From: Anaerotruncus sp. MC2020
Lineage (GTDB): Bacteria > Bacillota > Clostridia > Oscillospirales > Ruminococcaceae
Length of the DNA: 64,000 nt
Reading direction: 5' to 3'
NCBI GenBank assembly: GCA_000701945.1
Contig: KL370840.1
Coordinates: 310,001 to 374,000 of the forward strand
Below are positions 55,626 to 64,000 of this stretch, one piece after another. A program made the position numbers and the translations under genes. Position 1 is the first letter of the stretch. Each line of letters begins with the position of its first letter. The notes beneath the pieces were generated by a model. It did not search any database, had not been told where the DNA came from, and saw nothing but the letters and a program-made list of their open reading frames with translations.

Positions 55626-57596
55626 TCATATTTTCGGGAATATCGTGTTGCGCGGAGTTCCCCTGCCCGACTTCTCGAAGCTCTCGCCGCAGAGCAGGAA
55701 TCTCTCCATTTTTACGAGGTCGGCAGCTCCTACAGCTTCGTCGAGGTTTACATCGGCAGCCGAGTGATACCAGCCGTTTATCGTGTGCTGACGCATCAGG
55801 ACAAGGTCGAATGTGTCAACTCTGCCGTCGCCGTCGAGGTCGCCATAGGTGACTTGCTCCTCGACTGGCTCGAACACCCACGACTGACAGCGTTCACCGT
55901 TTCGGCTGTACTGCTGAACATTCGCGCCGTTATCATTCTTGCCGCTGTCTATCTCGACTGCGCTCCTGTCGCCGCTCGACTTGGTAAGTATCACAATGTT
56001 GCCGCTTTCGTCCTTCACGAACTTGAATCTCTGCCCGTCGCCTCCGCTGCGGGAGTAAATGCCTATATTTGTGCGGTCGTCCTGCCTGCCCGAGTCGATA
56101 TCAAGGAGAAGTGCGCCTTTAAGGTCAAAGCCCGAGCTTATCTCGTAGTAGCCGTCGCCGACTGATTCTATCCGCCACATATTGTAGCCCGCCGCGCCGT
56201 CAGCCTCGTACTGTACGACATTCGCGCCAGCCCTGTCCTCGCCGTTCGCAACTGTCAGATACTTGCCGCTGTTCACGTTCTTTATCCTGTACAGTCCCTC
56301 GGCAACTTCAATGCCCTGCACTGGCTTGTAGCGCTCCTGCTGAGGAAGAATACGCGTGAACACCTTCAGCGAGTCGAGCGGCTTGCCGTTCTCATCAAAA
56401 AGCGCCTGATTATCGTAGCTCGAGCCGCCCGCTTCCTTGCAGTCCCTGTCGTACTCCTTAGCCGCATCAGCCGCCCAGCCGTTGCCATAGGTGTTCCACT
56501 GAGCCCTGCGCTGTTCCCATGAGAGGTTGTCGGGAGTCCCCAGCCATGCGGGCTCCCAGTAGAAGACGCCGAGTCCCCACTTGCCCGCATTGGCGACCGC
56601 TTGGAACACGTCCGTCAGGCACTGAGCCTGCCCGTCCACTGATATAGGGTATTTAAGGTCAACGTTGAAGGACTGGGATGTGACGGTATTTCCGAAGCCG
56701 TCGCAGTCCTCGTTGGTGTAGGGGTATGCGGTCTCCGCGACCATGACGTACTTGTGGTAGGTGTCGCCGATGTATTTGAGCACGCCAGTGAGATTGTCGA
56801 GCGAGCCGTGCCAGTAGGGATAGTACGACGTCGCGAACACGTCGTAGTCGAGCTTGCACTCGTTCATCACCTGCGCGTACCACTTGTAGTAGTCGGTCTT
56901 GTTCGGATTTGCAAAATGGTGAGCGATGAGGATATTACGGTCAAAGTCGCGCACTGCCTTGTTGCCGCTCGCGAAGAGGTCGCATATCTTGTACATATCC
57001 TTTTCTCCGCAGAAAAAGCAGTTCGTCTCGTTGCCGACCTGCACCATTCCGATGTCGCCGCCGTCGTTGGTTACGGATTCGAGCACCCATTTCGTCCACT
57101 TGTATATCTCGCCCTTGAGCGTATCGTGGTCGTGCTGAGCCCAGTATTTCGGGCGCGTCTGCTTTGCGGGGTCAGCCCAGAAATCCGAGTACTGGATATC
57201 CACGAGCAATTTCATGCCGTACTTAGCCGCGCGCTTGCCAATCTGTCCCGCGACCTTGACGTCGTTGTTTCCTCCGCCGTAGGTGTGACCGTTTCCGTCA
57301 TTCGGTTCGTTCCACACGCGGACGCGGATATAGTTCACGCCGTTCTCGGAGAGGGTCTTGAAAATGTCCTGCTCCTGACCTGATTCGCTGTAGAATTTCA
57401 CTCCCGCGTTTTCAAGCGAGATTATCGACGAGACATCAACGCCGCGGATAGGCTCGCCGCCGTTGATATTGGTATCAAAGTAGCTGAATGTGACGGACTG
57501 CACAGCCGCACGCACTCTCTGCGGAGCTACCGTGAGGGCGGGAGTTAGCGCGATTACAGCCGAGATTGCCGCCGCAATTATTCTTTTCAGTCGCAT
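55626..57596 (-). CDS. Secreted GH53 endo-beta-1,4-galactanase with CBM13-like and dockerin modules
   Basis: A predicted cellulosomal arabinogalactan endo-1,4-galactanase of 656 residues, attacking pectin side chains. After the signal peptide (about 1-30) comes a GH53 barrel (about 48-425) opening with EPIRGVDVSSIISLENAGV. The acid/base Glu is in MVQVGNETNCF and the nucleophile in MVAETAYPY. A ricin-type beta-trefoil (CBM13-like, about 435-590) with GLYRIKNVNSGKYLTV and SWVFEP-type repeats follows. A C-terminal dockerin has two loops, GDLDGDGRVDTFD and DVNLDEAVGAAD. The ATG at 57596 has AAGGAG 7 nt upstream, preferred over upstream in-frame starts. Confidence 0.95.
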   Translation of the reverse strand: MRLKRIIAAAISAVIALTPALTVAPQRVRAAVQSVTFSYFDTNINGGEPIRGVDVSSIISLENAGVKFYSESGQEQDIFKTLSENGVNYIRVRVWNEPNDGNGHTYGGGNNDVKVAGQIGKRAAKYGMKLLVDIQYSDFWADPAKQTRPKYWAQHDHDTLKGEIYKWTKWVLESVTNDGGDIGMVQVGNETNCFFCGEKDMYKICDLFASGNKAVRDFDRNILIAHHFANPNKTDYYKWYAQVMNECKLDYDVFATSYYPYWHGSLDNLTGVLKYIGDTYHKYVMVAETAYPYTNEDCDGFGNTVTSQSFNVDLKYPISVDGQAQCLTDVFQAVANAGKWGLGVFYWEPAWLGTPDNLSWEQRRAQWNTYGNGWAADAAKEYDRDCKEAGGSSYDNQALFDENGKPLDSLKVFTRILPQQERYKPVQGIEVAEGLYRIKNVNSGKYLTVANGEDRAGANVVQYEADGAAGYNMWRIESVGDGYYEISSGFDLKGALLLDIDSGRQDDRTNIGIYSRSGGDGQRFKFVKDESGNIVILTKSSGDRSAVEIDSGKNDNGANVQQYSRNGERCQSWVFEPVEEQVTYGDLDGDGRVDTFDLVLMRQHTINGWYHSAADVNLDEAVGAADLVKMERFLLCGESFEKSGRGTPRNTIFPKI

Positions 57597-57683
57597 AGGT
57601 AAACTCCTTATAATAAGCATATTTCTGTCGAAAATATGAATTGTTACATTCATTATACCTTGAATAGCGGCTTTTGTCAACAG

Positions 57684-57710
57684 AAAAGCCGAGGTATGAA
57701 CCTCGGCTTT
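57684..57710 (-). terminator. Terminator of the asnS-asnA operon
   Basis: 10-bp stem AAAGCCGAGG/CCTCGGCTTT around TTCATA on the minus strand, followed by a T-rich tail. Confidence 0.85.
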
Positions 57711-57714
57711 GTAA

Positions 57715-58725
57715 TTATAAGAGCGTTATGCCGTTCTCGGCGCATTTCTGGACCATTTCGTCCGTCCATATAGAGGATTGAACCTCACCGATGTGAGCCT
57801 TGTTGAGCAGGAGCATACACAGTCTCGACTGACCGATACCGCCGCCGATAGTGAGCGGGAGCGTGCCGTCTGCTATCATCTGGTGGTAGCGGTACTGCAT
57901 TCTGTCCTCTGCACCGCACTCCGCAAGCTGTGATTTAAGCGAATCTGCGTCAACTCTGATACCCATTGATGACACCTCGAGCGAATCATCGAGTACGTCG
58001 TCCCATATGAGGATATCGCCGTTGAGCGACCAGTCGTCGTAGTCGGGAGCGCGTCCGTCGTGTTTCTCGCCGCTCGCGAGCTTGCCGCCTATCTGCATGA
58101 GGAAAACGGTCTTGTGCTCCTGAGTGATGAGGCGCTCGCGCTCGTGCCCTGTCTTGTCGGGATATTTGTCCTCGAGCTCCTGAGCTGTGATAAAGTAGGG
58201 CTTCTCACATATCTGACCTGCTATCTGCGGGTAGCGGAGGCTGACCTTGCGCTTGGTGTACGCGATAGCCTTGACTACGGAGGTCACAGTCTCCTTGAGG
58301 AACTGAATGTTCCTGTCCTCGCGGGTGATGACCTTCTCCCAGTCCCACTGGTCAACGAAAATGGAGTGGGTGTTGTCGGTGTCGTCGTCGCGGCGGATAG
58401 CGTTCATATCGGTGTAGATGCCCTCGCCCGCCTTGTAGCCGTAGCGGTAGAGAGCCATTCTCTTCCACTTGGCGAGTGACTGTACGACCTCGCCCTCGCC
58501 GTCAATTTCCTTTATCGTGAAGTCGACCTTGCGCTCGACACCGTTGAGGTCGTCGTTGATACCGCTGCCCTTCTTAACTATGAGCGGCGCGGACACGCGG
58601 TCGAGAGTGAGCGCAAACGAGAGCGCCTGCTGGAAAACGTCCTTGATGTACTTGATTGCGTGCTGAGTCTCACGCAGAGTGAGAGCCGATTTATAGCCCT
58701 CGGGGATATACAATGCTCTTGACAT
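57715..58725 (-). CDS. asnA: Aspartate-ammonia ligase (AMP-forming asparagine synthetase A)
   Basis: Makes asparagine from aspartate and free ammonia with ATP. The 336-residue protein resembles a class II aminoacyl-tRNA synthetase core: SRALYIPEGYKSALTLRET, LDRVSAPLIVKKGSGINDDL, VQSLAKWKRMAL, IFVDQWDWEKVI and GGGIGQSRLCMLLLNKAHIGEV (motif 3-like). The ATG at 58725 follows a GGAAAG site. It lies 109 nt downstream of asnS on the same strand, so both probably respond to the Asn T-box. That couples asparagine synthesis to tRNA-Asn charging. Confidence 0.96.
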   Translation of the reverse strand: MSRALYIPEGYKSALTLRETQHAIKYIKDVFQQALSFALTLDRVSAPLIVKKGSGINDDLNGVERKVDFTIKEIDGEGEVVQSLAKWKRMALYRYGYKAGEGIYTDMNAIRRDDDTDNTHSIFVDQWDWEKVITREDRNIQFLKETVTSVVKAIAYTKRKVSLRYPQIAGQICEKPYFITAQELEDKYPDKTGHERERLITQEHKTVFLMQIGGKLASGEKHDGRAPDYDDWSLNGDILIWDDVLDDSLEVSSMGIRVDADSLKSQLAECGAEDRMQYRYHQMIADGTLPLTIGGGIGQSRLCMLLLNKAHIGEVQSSIWTDEMVQKCAENGITLL

Positions 58726-58834
58726 AGTGATCACTTTCCTTTACTTGAAGATTTATAGAAAAAACAGCGCCATTGATGCTTTTTCCGAGTGATAGTATGC
58801 TGTAGGGCGCATTCTTGCGTCCGTTCAGCGTTTT

Positions 58835-60205
58835 TTATCTGATAGAGCCGACTGTTCTCGGGAACATGATAACGTCACGGATATTAGCCATGCCTGTTGT
58901 GTACATGATAAGGCGCTCGAAGCCGAGTCCGAAGCCGCCGTGCGGTACAGTGCCGTACTTGCGAAGGTCGAGGTAGTCGGAGTAGAGGTCGAGGTTCATG
59001 TTCCTCTCCTTCATTGCGGCGATGAGCTTGTCGTAGTCAGCCTCACGCTCACTGCCGCCGATTATCTCGCCGACACCAGGTACGAGGAGGTCAACTGCCG
59101 CAACGGTCTTTCCGTCAGGATTCTGCTTCATGTAGAAGGATTTTATCTCCTTGGGGTAATCCGTAACGAAAACAGCCTTCTTGAACACCTTTTCGGAGAT
59201 GTATCTCTCGTGCTCGGTCTGGAGGTCACAGCCCCATTCTACGGGGTATACGAACTTCTCGCCCGACTCCTGAAGAAGCCTGATAGCCTCTGTGTATGTA
59301 ACTCTGCCGAAGTCGTGGGAGATAAGCTCCTCAAGTCTTGCTTTGAGACCCTTCTCGAAGTGAGCGTCGAAGAATGCTACCTCATCGGGGCAGGTGTCAA
59401 GAAGCTCGCGGATAACGAACTTCACCATGTCCTCTGCAATCTCGATAACATCGTCGAGCTCAGCAAAAGCTATCTCGGGCTCGATGTGCCAGAACTCGGC
59501 AAGGTGCTTGGGAGTGTTGGAGTTCTCAGCGCGGAACGAAGGTCCGAACGTGTATATCTTACCGAATGCAGTCGCACCCATTTCACCCTCGAGCTGACCA
59601 GAAACGGAGAGACCTGCCTTTCTGCCGAAGAAGTCGTTTGCGTAGTACTCCTCCTCGGTCTTGAAGTCGTGAGTAAAGCCGTTTGTCGTTACTGTGAACA
59701 TCTCGCCTGCGCCCTCGCAGTCACTGCCAGTGATAAGGGGAGTATTCACGTAAACGTAGTTGTGGCTCTGGAAGTACTTGTGCAGTGAAGCCGCAAGCAC
59801 TGAACGAACGCGCATAACAGCGTTGAAGGTGTTCGTTCTGCCGCGGAGGTGAGGGATAGTACGCAGGAATTCAAGTGTGTGTCCCTTCTTCTGGAGCGGA
59901 TAATCCGTCGGAGCGTCGCCGAGTACAGTGATGCCCTCGGGAGCTGTATTTATCTCAAATGTATTGTTTCTGCCCTCAACTACCTTGCCGACTACCTTGA
60001 CAGATGTGCCGACACGGGGCTCCTTGAAGTCTCCCTCGCCCTTCTCGACTACGACCTGCAAGTTCTTGAGCGAGGTACCGTCGTTGACCTCGATGAATGC
60101 GACGCTCTTGGAGTTGCGCGATGTGCGTACCCAGCCGCATACGGTGACTTCCTTGCCAGTGAACTCACCTGTGGTAATGATGTCCTTGATGTCTGTGTGT
60201 TTCAT
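58835..60205 (-). CDS. asnS: Asparagine-tRNA ligase
   Basis: Charges tRNA-Asn. The 456 residues fit the class IIb enzyme: an N-terminal OB-fold (EVTVCGWVRTSRNSKSVAFI), the linker LRTIPHLRGRTNTFNAVMRV, motif 2 around PSFRAENSNTPKHLAEFWH, and motif 3 GGFGLGFERLIMYTTG ending in RDVIMFPRT. It lies directly behind the Asn-specific T-box leader and is followed by asnA. An AAAGGAAAG site precedes the ATG. Confidence 0.97.
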   Translation of the reverse strand: MKHTDIKDIITTGEFTGKEVTVCGWVRTSRNSKSVAFIEVNDGTSLKNLQVVVEKGEGDFKEPRVGTSVKVVGKVVEGRNNTFEINTAPEGITVLGDAPTDYPLQKKGHTLEFLRTIPHLRGRTNTFNAVMRVRSVLAASLHKYFQSHNYVYVNTPLITGSDCEGAGEMFTVTTNGFTHDFKTEEEYYANDFFGRKAGLSVSGQLEGEMGATAFGKIYTFGPSFRAENSNTPKHLAEFWHIEPEIAFAELDDVIEIAEDMVKFVIRELLDTCPDEVAFFDAHFEKGLKARLEELISHDFGRVTYTEAIRLLQESGEKFVYPVEWGCDLQTEHERYISEKVFKKAVFVTDYPKEIKSFYMKQNPDGKTVAAVDLLVPGVGEIIGGSEREADYDKLIAAMKERNMNLDLYSDYLDLRKYGTVPHGGFGLGFERLIMYTTGMANIRDVIMFPRTVGSIR

Positions 60206-60246
60206 AGTATTCTTTCCTTTCGTTTTTTATTCAGACGAGAGAATAT

Positions 60247-60538
60247 GAAAAGCTCCCGCCCTGAAACAGGACGGGAGCATAATACCCGTGGTGCCACCTG
60301 AATTTACCGCTTTTATCATCGAAGCAATAACTTCTCCCGATATATCGGGAACACAACAAAAGCAGTCACTCTTGTCCGCTGTAACGCGCGGAGTACGTCT
60401 CCCCTACTCGGCAAAGCCTTTGGGTTTGCTGCTCGGAAGTGTTATTCACATCGGCTCTGATACGCGGCTCACACCTTACCCGCGCTCTCTGAAAACGATA
60501 TCCGAAGCTACTTCTCTTCGTCAAAGCATTTCAACTAA
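60247..60538 (-). promoter_or_regulatory. T-box leader, asparagine-specific, of asnS-asnA
   Basis: Minus-strand leader with the T-box core AGGTGGCACCACG at 60299-60287 and an intrinsic terminator (GCTCCCG.CCTG stem with CAGG.CGGGAGC, 60279-60247, plus T-rich tail). Stem I has an AGAGAG block near 60495 and the specifier codon AAC at 60443-60441, followed by A, within GAATAACACTTCC. The Asn specifier agrees with asnS and asnA downstream. The TSS should lie near 60538. Confidence 0.94.
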
Positions 60539-60543
60539 GTGTT

Positions 60544-60572
60544 ATTTTATCACCATTAAGTGTATTTGTCAA
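60544..60572 (-). promoter_or_regulatory. SigA-type promoter of asnS-asnA
   Basis: TTGACA (60572-60567) and TAAAAT (60549-60544) with a 17-nt spacer. Confidence 0.88.
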
Positions 60573-60590
60573 TACCTTTTTTAAAAAAAC

Positions 60591-61619
60591 TTACAGCAGC
60601 TCTGCGATGTCGAGAACGAGACGCTCCGACTTCTCCCAGCCGAGGCAGGGGTCAGTAATGGACTTGCCGTAGATGTTCTCGCCTATTTTCTGGGCGCCGT
60701 CCTCGATGTAGCTCTCTATCATCAAGCCCTTGACGAGATTTGCGATGTCTGTGCTGTGGCGCATACTGTGGAGTATCTCCTTTGCGATGCGAACCTGCTC
60801 GAGGTACTGCTTGCCCGAGTTGGAGTGGTTGGTGTCCACGATAACAGCGGGGTTTTGCAGTTCCTTCTCAGCGTAGGTCTGCGCGAGGCGGTACAGGTCC
60901 TCATAGTGGTAATTCGGGAAGGACTGTCCCCTGTCGTTGACATAGCCGCGGAGGATAGCGTGCGCGTAGGGGTTGCCGTCGCTCTTGACCTCACAGCCGC
61001 GGTATATGAACGCGTGACGGTGCTGAGCGGCGGTTATGGAGTTCATCATTACCGATATATCGCCGCCTGTGGGATTCTTCATACCAACGGGGATAGACAC
61101 GCCGCTCGAAACAAGGCGGTGCTGCTGATTCTCTACGGAGCGCGCTCCTATGGCGATGTACGCGAGGAGGTCGTCGAGGTAGCTGTAATTCTCGGGGTAG
61201 AGCATCTCGTCAGCCGCCGTGAAGCCTGTCTCCGCGAGCGCACGCATATGGAGGCTCCTCACGGCGATAATTCCGCTCTTGAGGTCGGGATTGCCCGTGG
61301 GATTCGGCTGGTGGAGCATACCCTTGTAGCCGTCGCCTGTGGTACGCGGCTTACCCGTGTAGATGCGAGGGATTATGAGCACCTTGTCCTTGACCTTTTC
61401 CTGCAACTCGCGCAGGCGGGTGATGTAGTCGAGGACGGGCTCCTCACTGTCCGCAGAGCAGGGACCGATAATGAGGAGAAATTTGTTCGATTCTCCGCGA
61501 AAAATGCTCTTTATCTCCTCGTCGCGCTGAGCCTTTACAGCAATGAGCTCGGGCGAGAGCGGGTGCTCGGCTTTGATTTCGCTAGGGTGCGGAAGCTCCC
61601 TGATTATATTCATTGACAT
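60591..61619 (-). CDS. aroF: 3-Deoxy-7-phosphoheptulonate (DAHP) synthase, type I
   Basis: First enzyme of the shikimate pathway; condenses phosphoenolpyruvate and erythrose 4-phosphate. The 342-residue AroFGH-type barrel carries FLLIIGPCSADSEEPVLDY, the signature RIYTGKPRTTGDGYKGML, IAIGARSVENQQHR, PVGMKNPTGGDI and IVDTNHSNSGKQY. The start at 61619 follows GGAAGAT by about 5 nt. It lies 13 nt after aroC on the same strand. Which aromatic amino acid inhibits it cannot be read with confidence. It ends just before the asnS promoter. Confidence 0.95.
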   Translation of the reverse strand: MSMNIIRELPHPSEIKAEHPLSPELIAVKAQRDEEIKSIFRGESNKFLLIIGPCSADSEEPVLDYITRLRELQEKVKDKVLIIPRIYTGKPRTTGDGYKGMLHQPNPTGNPDLKSGIIAVRSLHMRALAETGFTAADEMLYPENYSYLDDLLAYIAIGARSVENQQHRLVSSGVSIPVGMKNPTGGDISVMMNSITAAQHRHAFIYRGCEVKSDGNPYAHAILRGYVNDRGQSFPNYHYEDLYRLAQTYAEKELQNPAVIVDTNHSNSGKQYLEQVRIAKEILHSMRHSTDIANLVKGLMIESYIEDGAQKIGENIYGKSITDPCLGWEKSERLVLDIAELL

Positions 61620-61632
61620 ATTTATCTTCCAA

Positions 61633-62742
61633 TCATTCTTTATTTGGTGCGAGCCAGTCCGTGCCGTAGCGCAGTGCGAGCTGGTCGCAGAGCACAAGAG
61701 CCGTGACGCTGTCTGCGACAACTCTCGCTCGGTGTACTATCGCGGGGTCGTGACGTCCCTGAATTTGCAGGGTAGTGTCCTCGCCCGTGTTCATATTCAC
61801 AGTCTGCTGTTCCTTGTAAATGGACGGAGTAGGCTTGACGGCACATCTGAACACGATAGGCATACCGTCCGAAATGCCGCCGAGAATACCGCCGCAGTTG
61901 TTGGTCGCAGTGACTGTCCTGCCGTCTTCGGAGCGGAATGCATCGTTGTTCTGACTGCCTCTCAGCTCGGCAACTCCGAAGCCCTCGCCGAACTCCACTC
62001 CCTTGACAGCGGGAATGCTGAACAGTGCGTGAGAGAGAACTCCCTCGAGAGTGTCGAACCAAGGCTCACCAACTCCCGCAGGGAAGCCATAAACAGCCGT
62101 TTCGAGTATGCCTCCAACGCTGTCTCCCTCGGATTTAGCCGCGAGTATAGCCTCGGTCATTTTGTCCTTGCAAGAGTCATCGAGAACTGCAAACGGCAGA
62201 CCTGTGAGCTTATCTATATCATCACTAATATTGCCGAAAAATCGGTCTCTTATACCGCCGCACGCGAAAATATGCGTGCCGATTTTTATTCCTTTTGCGT
62301 TCAGCGCGGAAATGGCGACAGCTCCCGCCGCAACGATACCTGCGGTGATTCGTCCCGAGAAGTGACCACCTCCGCGGAAGTCCTGATAGCCGTGGTACTT
62401 CATCTGAGCGGTGAAGTCAGCATGACCGGGACGAGCCTTGTACGCGAGTTCACCGTAATCGCGGCTTCGTGTGTCCTGATTCTCTATGATAAAGGTAATG
62501 GGCGTGCCTGTAGTCCTGCCGTTGAACACGCCGCTGACTATCTTCACGGCGTCCGCCTCCTTGCGGGGCGTGGAGATGTCCCCTACCGATTTTCTCAGCG
62601 ACATCTGCGAGGCAATGAACTCCTCGTCAATGGGTATACCCGCGGCGAGTCCGTCGAGAATGCCGCCTATCGCGGCTCCGTGACTCTCGCCGAATATTGT
62701 TAGTGCAACGCTTGAACCGAATGTATTTTTCAAAGCTGTCAA
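61633..62742 (-). CDS. aroC: Chorismate synthase
   Basis: Makes chorismate from EPSP using reduced FMN. The 369 residues include the three family signatures: GESHGAAIGGILDGLAAG near the start, the central block GHFSGRITAGIVAAGAVA and, near the C-terminus, RHDPAIVHRARVVADSVTA. The catalytic His residues in GESHG and the RHDP region are present. It is the first gene of the aroC-aroF pair; its product feeds TrpE in the trp operon of this window. Confidence 0.97.
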   Translation of the reverse strand: MTALKNTFGSSVALTIFGESHGAAIGGILDGLAAGIPIDEEFIASQMSLRKSVGDISTPRKEADAVKIVSGVFNGRTTGTPITFIIENQDTRSRDYGELAYKARPGHADFTAQMKYHGYQDFRGGGHFSGRITAGIVAAGAVAISALNAKGIKIGTHIFACGGIRDRFFGNISDDIDKLTGLPFAVLDDSCKDKMTEAILAAKSEGDSVGGILETAVYGFPAGVGEPWFDTLEGVLSHALFSIPAVKGVEFGEGFGVAELRGSQNNDAFRSEDGRTVTATNNCGGILGGISDGMPIVFRCAVKPTPSIYKEQQTVNMNTGEDTTLQIQGRHDPAIVHRARVVADSVTALVLCDQLALRYGTDWLAPNKE

Positions 62743-62940
62743 CTCCTGACATGAAGTAATCTACTGACATTTTAACACATCAACGCGGTAATGTCAACAT
62801 AATTTTTTTAGCCTATATCCTCAGATTAAATTAACATTGTAAATTTATTAAAAACACTTGAATCCATATTAAACCTATGTTATAATAGGTATATGATTAT
62901 ACACCGAATTATCGCCTGATTATTATTAAGGAGAGTTTAT

Positions 62941-63378
62941 ATGAAAATTTCAACAAAAGGAAGATACGCACTTCGTATGCTGATTGACCTCGCTCTGCAC
63001 CATGAGGAGGGCTTCGTCTCGCTCAAGGACATCGCCGAGCGTCAGGACATCTCGAAAAAATATCTCGAGCAAATCGTTCCCATGCTCAATAAGGACGGAA
63101 TACTCCGCACTAACCGCGGCAACCGCGGCGGATACCAGCTTGCGAAGTCGCCTGCTGACATTTCGGTCGGTGATATCCTGCGCTCCACAGAGGGCAACCT
63201 CGCACCTGTTTCGTGCCTTGAATTTGTTCCGAATGAATGTCCGCGCAAGGAGGAATGCGCCACACTCTACATATGGGAGGGGCTGTACAAGGTCGTCAAC
63301 GACTACCTCAACACAATCACACTGAAGGATATCATCGACCGCTCCATTAATCTGAACGGCGGAGATTACTGCATCTGA
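62941..63378 (+). CDS. Rrf2 family transcriptional regulator
   Basis: A 145-residue winged-helix regulator. The opening MKISTKGRYALRMLIDLALH and the recognition region LKDIAERQDISKKYLEQIVP are typical of Rrf2/IscR/CymR. Three cysteines occur at CLEFVPNECPRKEEC (near 95-110), spaced C-x7-C-x5-C, so it may bind an Fe-S cluster like IscR, unlike CymR, which lacks them. It is convergent with cysK, so control of cysteine or Fe-S metabolism is plausible but inferred. A GGAGAG site precedes the ATG. Confidence 0.92.
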   Translation: MKISTKGRYALRMLIDLALHHEEGFVSLKDIAERQDISKKYLEQIVPMLNKDGILRTNRGNRGGYQLAKSPADISVGDILRSTEGNLAPVSCLEFVPNECPRKEECATLYIWEGLYKVVNDYLNTITLKDIIDRSINLNGGDYCI

Positions 63379-63394
63379 CAGCACACAAACTATA

Positions 63395-63425
63395 AGCCGC
63401 GGTACTGCTCCGCGGCTCTTGTTTT
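63395..63425 (+). terminator. Terminator of the Rrf2 gene
   Basis: 8-bp stem AGCCGCGG/CCGCGGCT with a 7-nt loop, then CTTGTTTT. Confidence 0.85.
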
Positions 63426-63430
63426 ATTGT

Positions 63431-63460
63431 AAAAAAGCTCCCGAAAATGATTCGGGAGCT
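63431..63460 (-). terminator. Terminator of cysK
   Basis: Minus-strand stem GCTCCCGAA/TTCGGGAGC followed by six T residues. Confidence 0.9.
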
Positions 63461-63467
63461 CATTTTA

Positions 63468-64000
63468 TCAGTCAAACATAGGAGTAGAGAGGTAGCGCTC
63501 ACCTGTATCAGGCAGGAGAGCAACTATTGTCTTGCCCTTGTTCTCGGGCCGCTTTGCAAGCTCTATAGCTGCCCACAGAGCTGCACCTGACGATATACCA
63601 ACAAGTACGCCCTCGCTGCGGACAATCTTTCTGCCTGTCTCAAATGCGTCCTCGTTCTGTACGCGGATAATTTCGTCGTAGATGCTTGTATTGAGCGTCT
63701 CGGGCACGAAGCCTGCGCCGATACCCTGAATCTTATGCGGACCTGCCTTGCCCTCGGAGAGAACGGGTGAGCTGTCGGGCTCGACTGCAACTACCTTAAT
63801 GCTGCTGTTCTGCTTCTTCAGATATGCGCCTGTACCACTGAGAGTACCGCCTGTACCTACACCTGCAACGAAGATGTCGACCTTTCCGTCAGTGTCGTTC
63901 CATATCTCAACGCCTGTTGTGCGCTCGTGGATAGCAGGGTTAGCAGGGTTGGTGAACTGCGAAGGAATGAAGCTGTTGGGTATCTCAGCCGCGAGCTCGT
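63468..64000 (-). CDS. cysK: Cysteine synthase, 5' part outside window
   Basis: PLP enzyme that makes L-cysteine from O-acetylserine and sulfide. About 177 C-terminal codons are visible, continuing past the window end. They include [20 protein letters not shown], the PLP-phosphate loop [42 protein letters not shown], the PLP-ring Ser region [12 protein letters not shown] and the ending [16 protein letters not shown]. The catalytic Lys lies in the missing N-terminal part. It is convergent with the Rrf2 regulator. Confidence 0.95.
   Translation of the reverse strand, partial: ELAAEIPNSFIPSQFTNPANPAIHERTTGVEIWNDTDGKVDIFVAGVGTGGTLSGTGAYLKKQNSSIKVVAVEPDSSPVLSEGKAGPHKIQGIGAGFVPETLNTSIYDEIIRVQNEDAFETGRKIVRSEGVLVGISSGAALWAAIELAKRPENKGKTIVALLPDTGERYLSTPMFD

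Noticed and set aside
61543-62703. 386-codon plus-strand open frame
   Set aside because: Antisense to aroC; a shadow frame.

Overview
The window looks like a chromosomal segment from a cellulosome-forming member of the genus Ruminococcus (Firmicutes, Oscillospiraceae). Three secreted proteins carry dockerin-type modules: a serpin, a GH16 glucanase and a GH53 galactanase. All three use the (V)D-[ST]-F-D loop style seen in R. flavefaciens/R. champanellensis-type dockerins. Other Firmicute signs are T-box leaders, a lysine (L-box) riboswitch, a DnaD/DnaI-like replication pair, an SleB-type cell-wall hydrolase, consensus SigA promoters with 17-nt spacers, and strong hairpin-plus-T terminators. 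G+C is moderate to high in genes and drops sharply in some spacers. I cannot name the species.

Layout. 1-6147: 3'-truncated type I pullulanase, AraC regulator, MATE exporter, then an ECF sigma factor with a very large presumed anti-sigma partner (minus). 6248-9590: tmRNA (minus), a Cys-rich membrane protein, a diguanylate cyclase and a possible nuclease-fold protein. 9591-16330: complete tryptophan operon trpEGDCFBA (minus) behind a tryptophan T-box. 16358-22463: dockerin-serpin, then a compact four-gene cassette (zinc-ribbon/pseudokinase-like protein, two sister vWA proteins, and a divergent adenylosuccinate-synthetase paralogue), which is the best candidate for an undescribed system. 22553-28415: GH16 enzyme, a 5'-truncated gene remnant, dnaD-like and dnaI/dnaC-like genes, an AT-rich spacer and an SleB-like hydrolase. 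28468-34340: ftsH, small-export protein, a structured bidirectional element, a GGDEF protein with a broken signature, and an AI-2E family transporter. 34344-36968: pyruvate formate-lyase split into a 707-aa core and a separate 79-aa glycyl-radical subunit, with a third 70-aa ORF between them. 36972-41688: four-helix protein, then asd-dapA-dapB-ddh behind a lysine riboswitch (minus). 41734-48056: AlkD-like protein, queA, PAS protein, membrane protein, tgt, HAD phosphatase and a SUFU-domain protein. 48093-55625: secA, two related lipoproteins interleaved with a methyltransferase and Hsp33, then hflX. 55626-60572: dockerin GH53 galactanase, then asnS-asnA behind an asparagine T-box (minus). 60591-64000: DAHP synthase and chorismate synthase (minus), Rrf2 regulator (plus) and the 3' part of cysK (minus).

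Amino-acid supply dominates the window. DAHP synthase and chorismate synthase feed chorismate to the trp operon. Three separate RNA switches (Trp T-box, Lys riboswitch, Asn T-box) tune the Trp, Lys/DAP and Asn branches. Around this core lie secreted fibre-degradation proteins and regulatory or stress modules. All calls were made by reading the sequence, with no database search.
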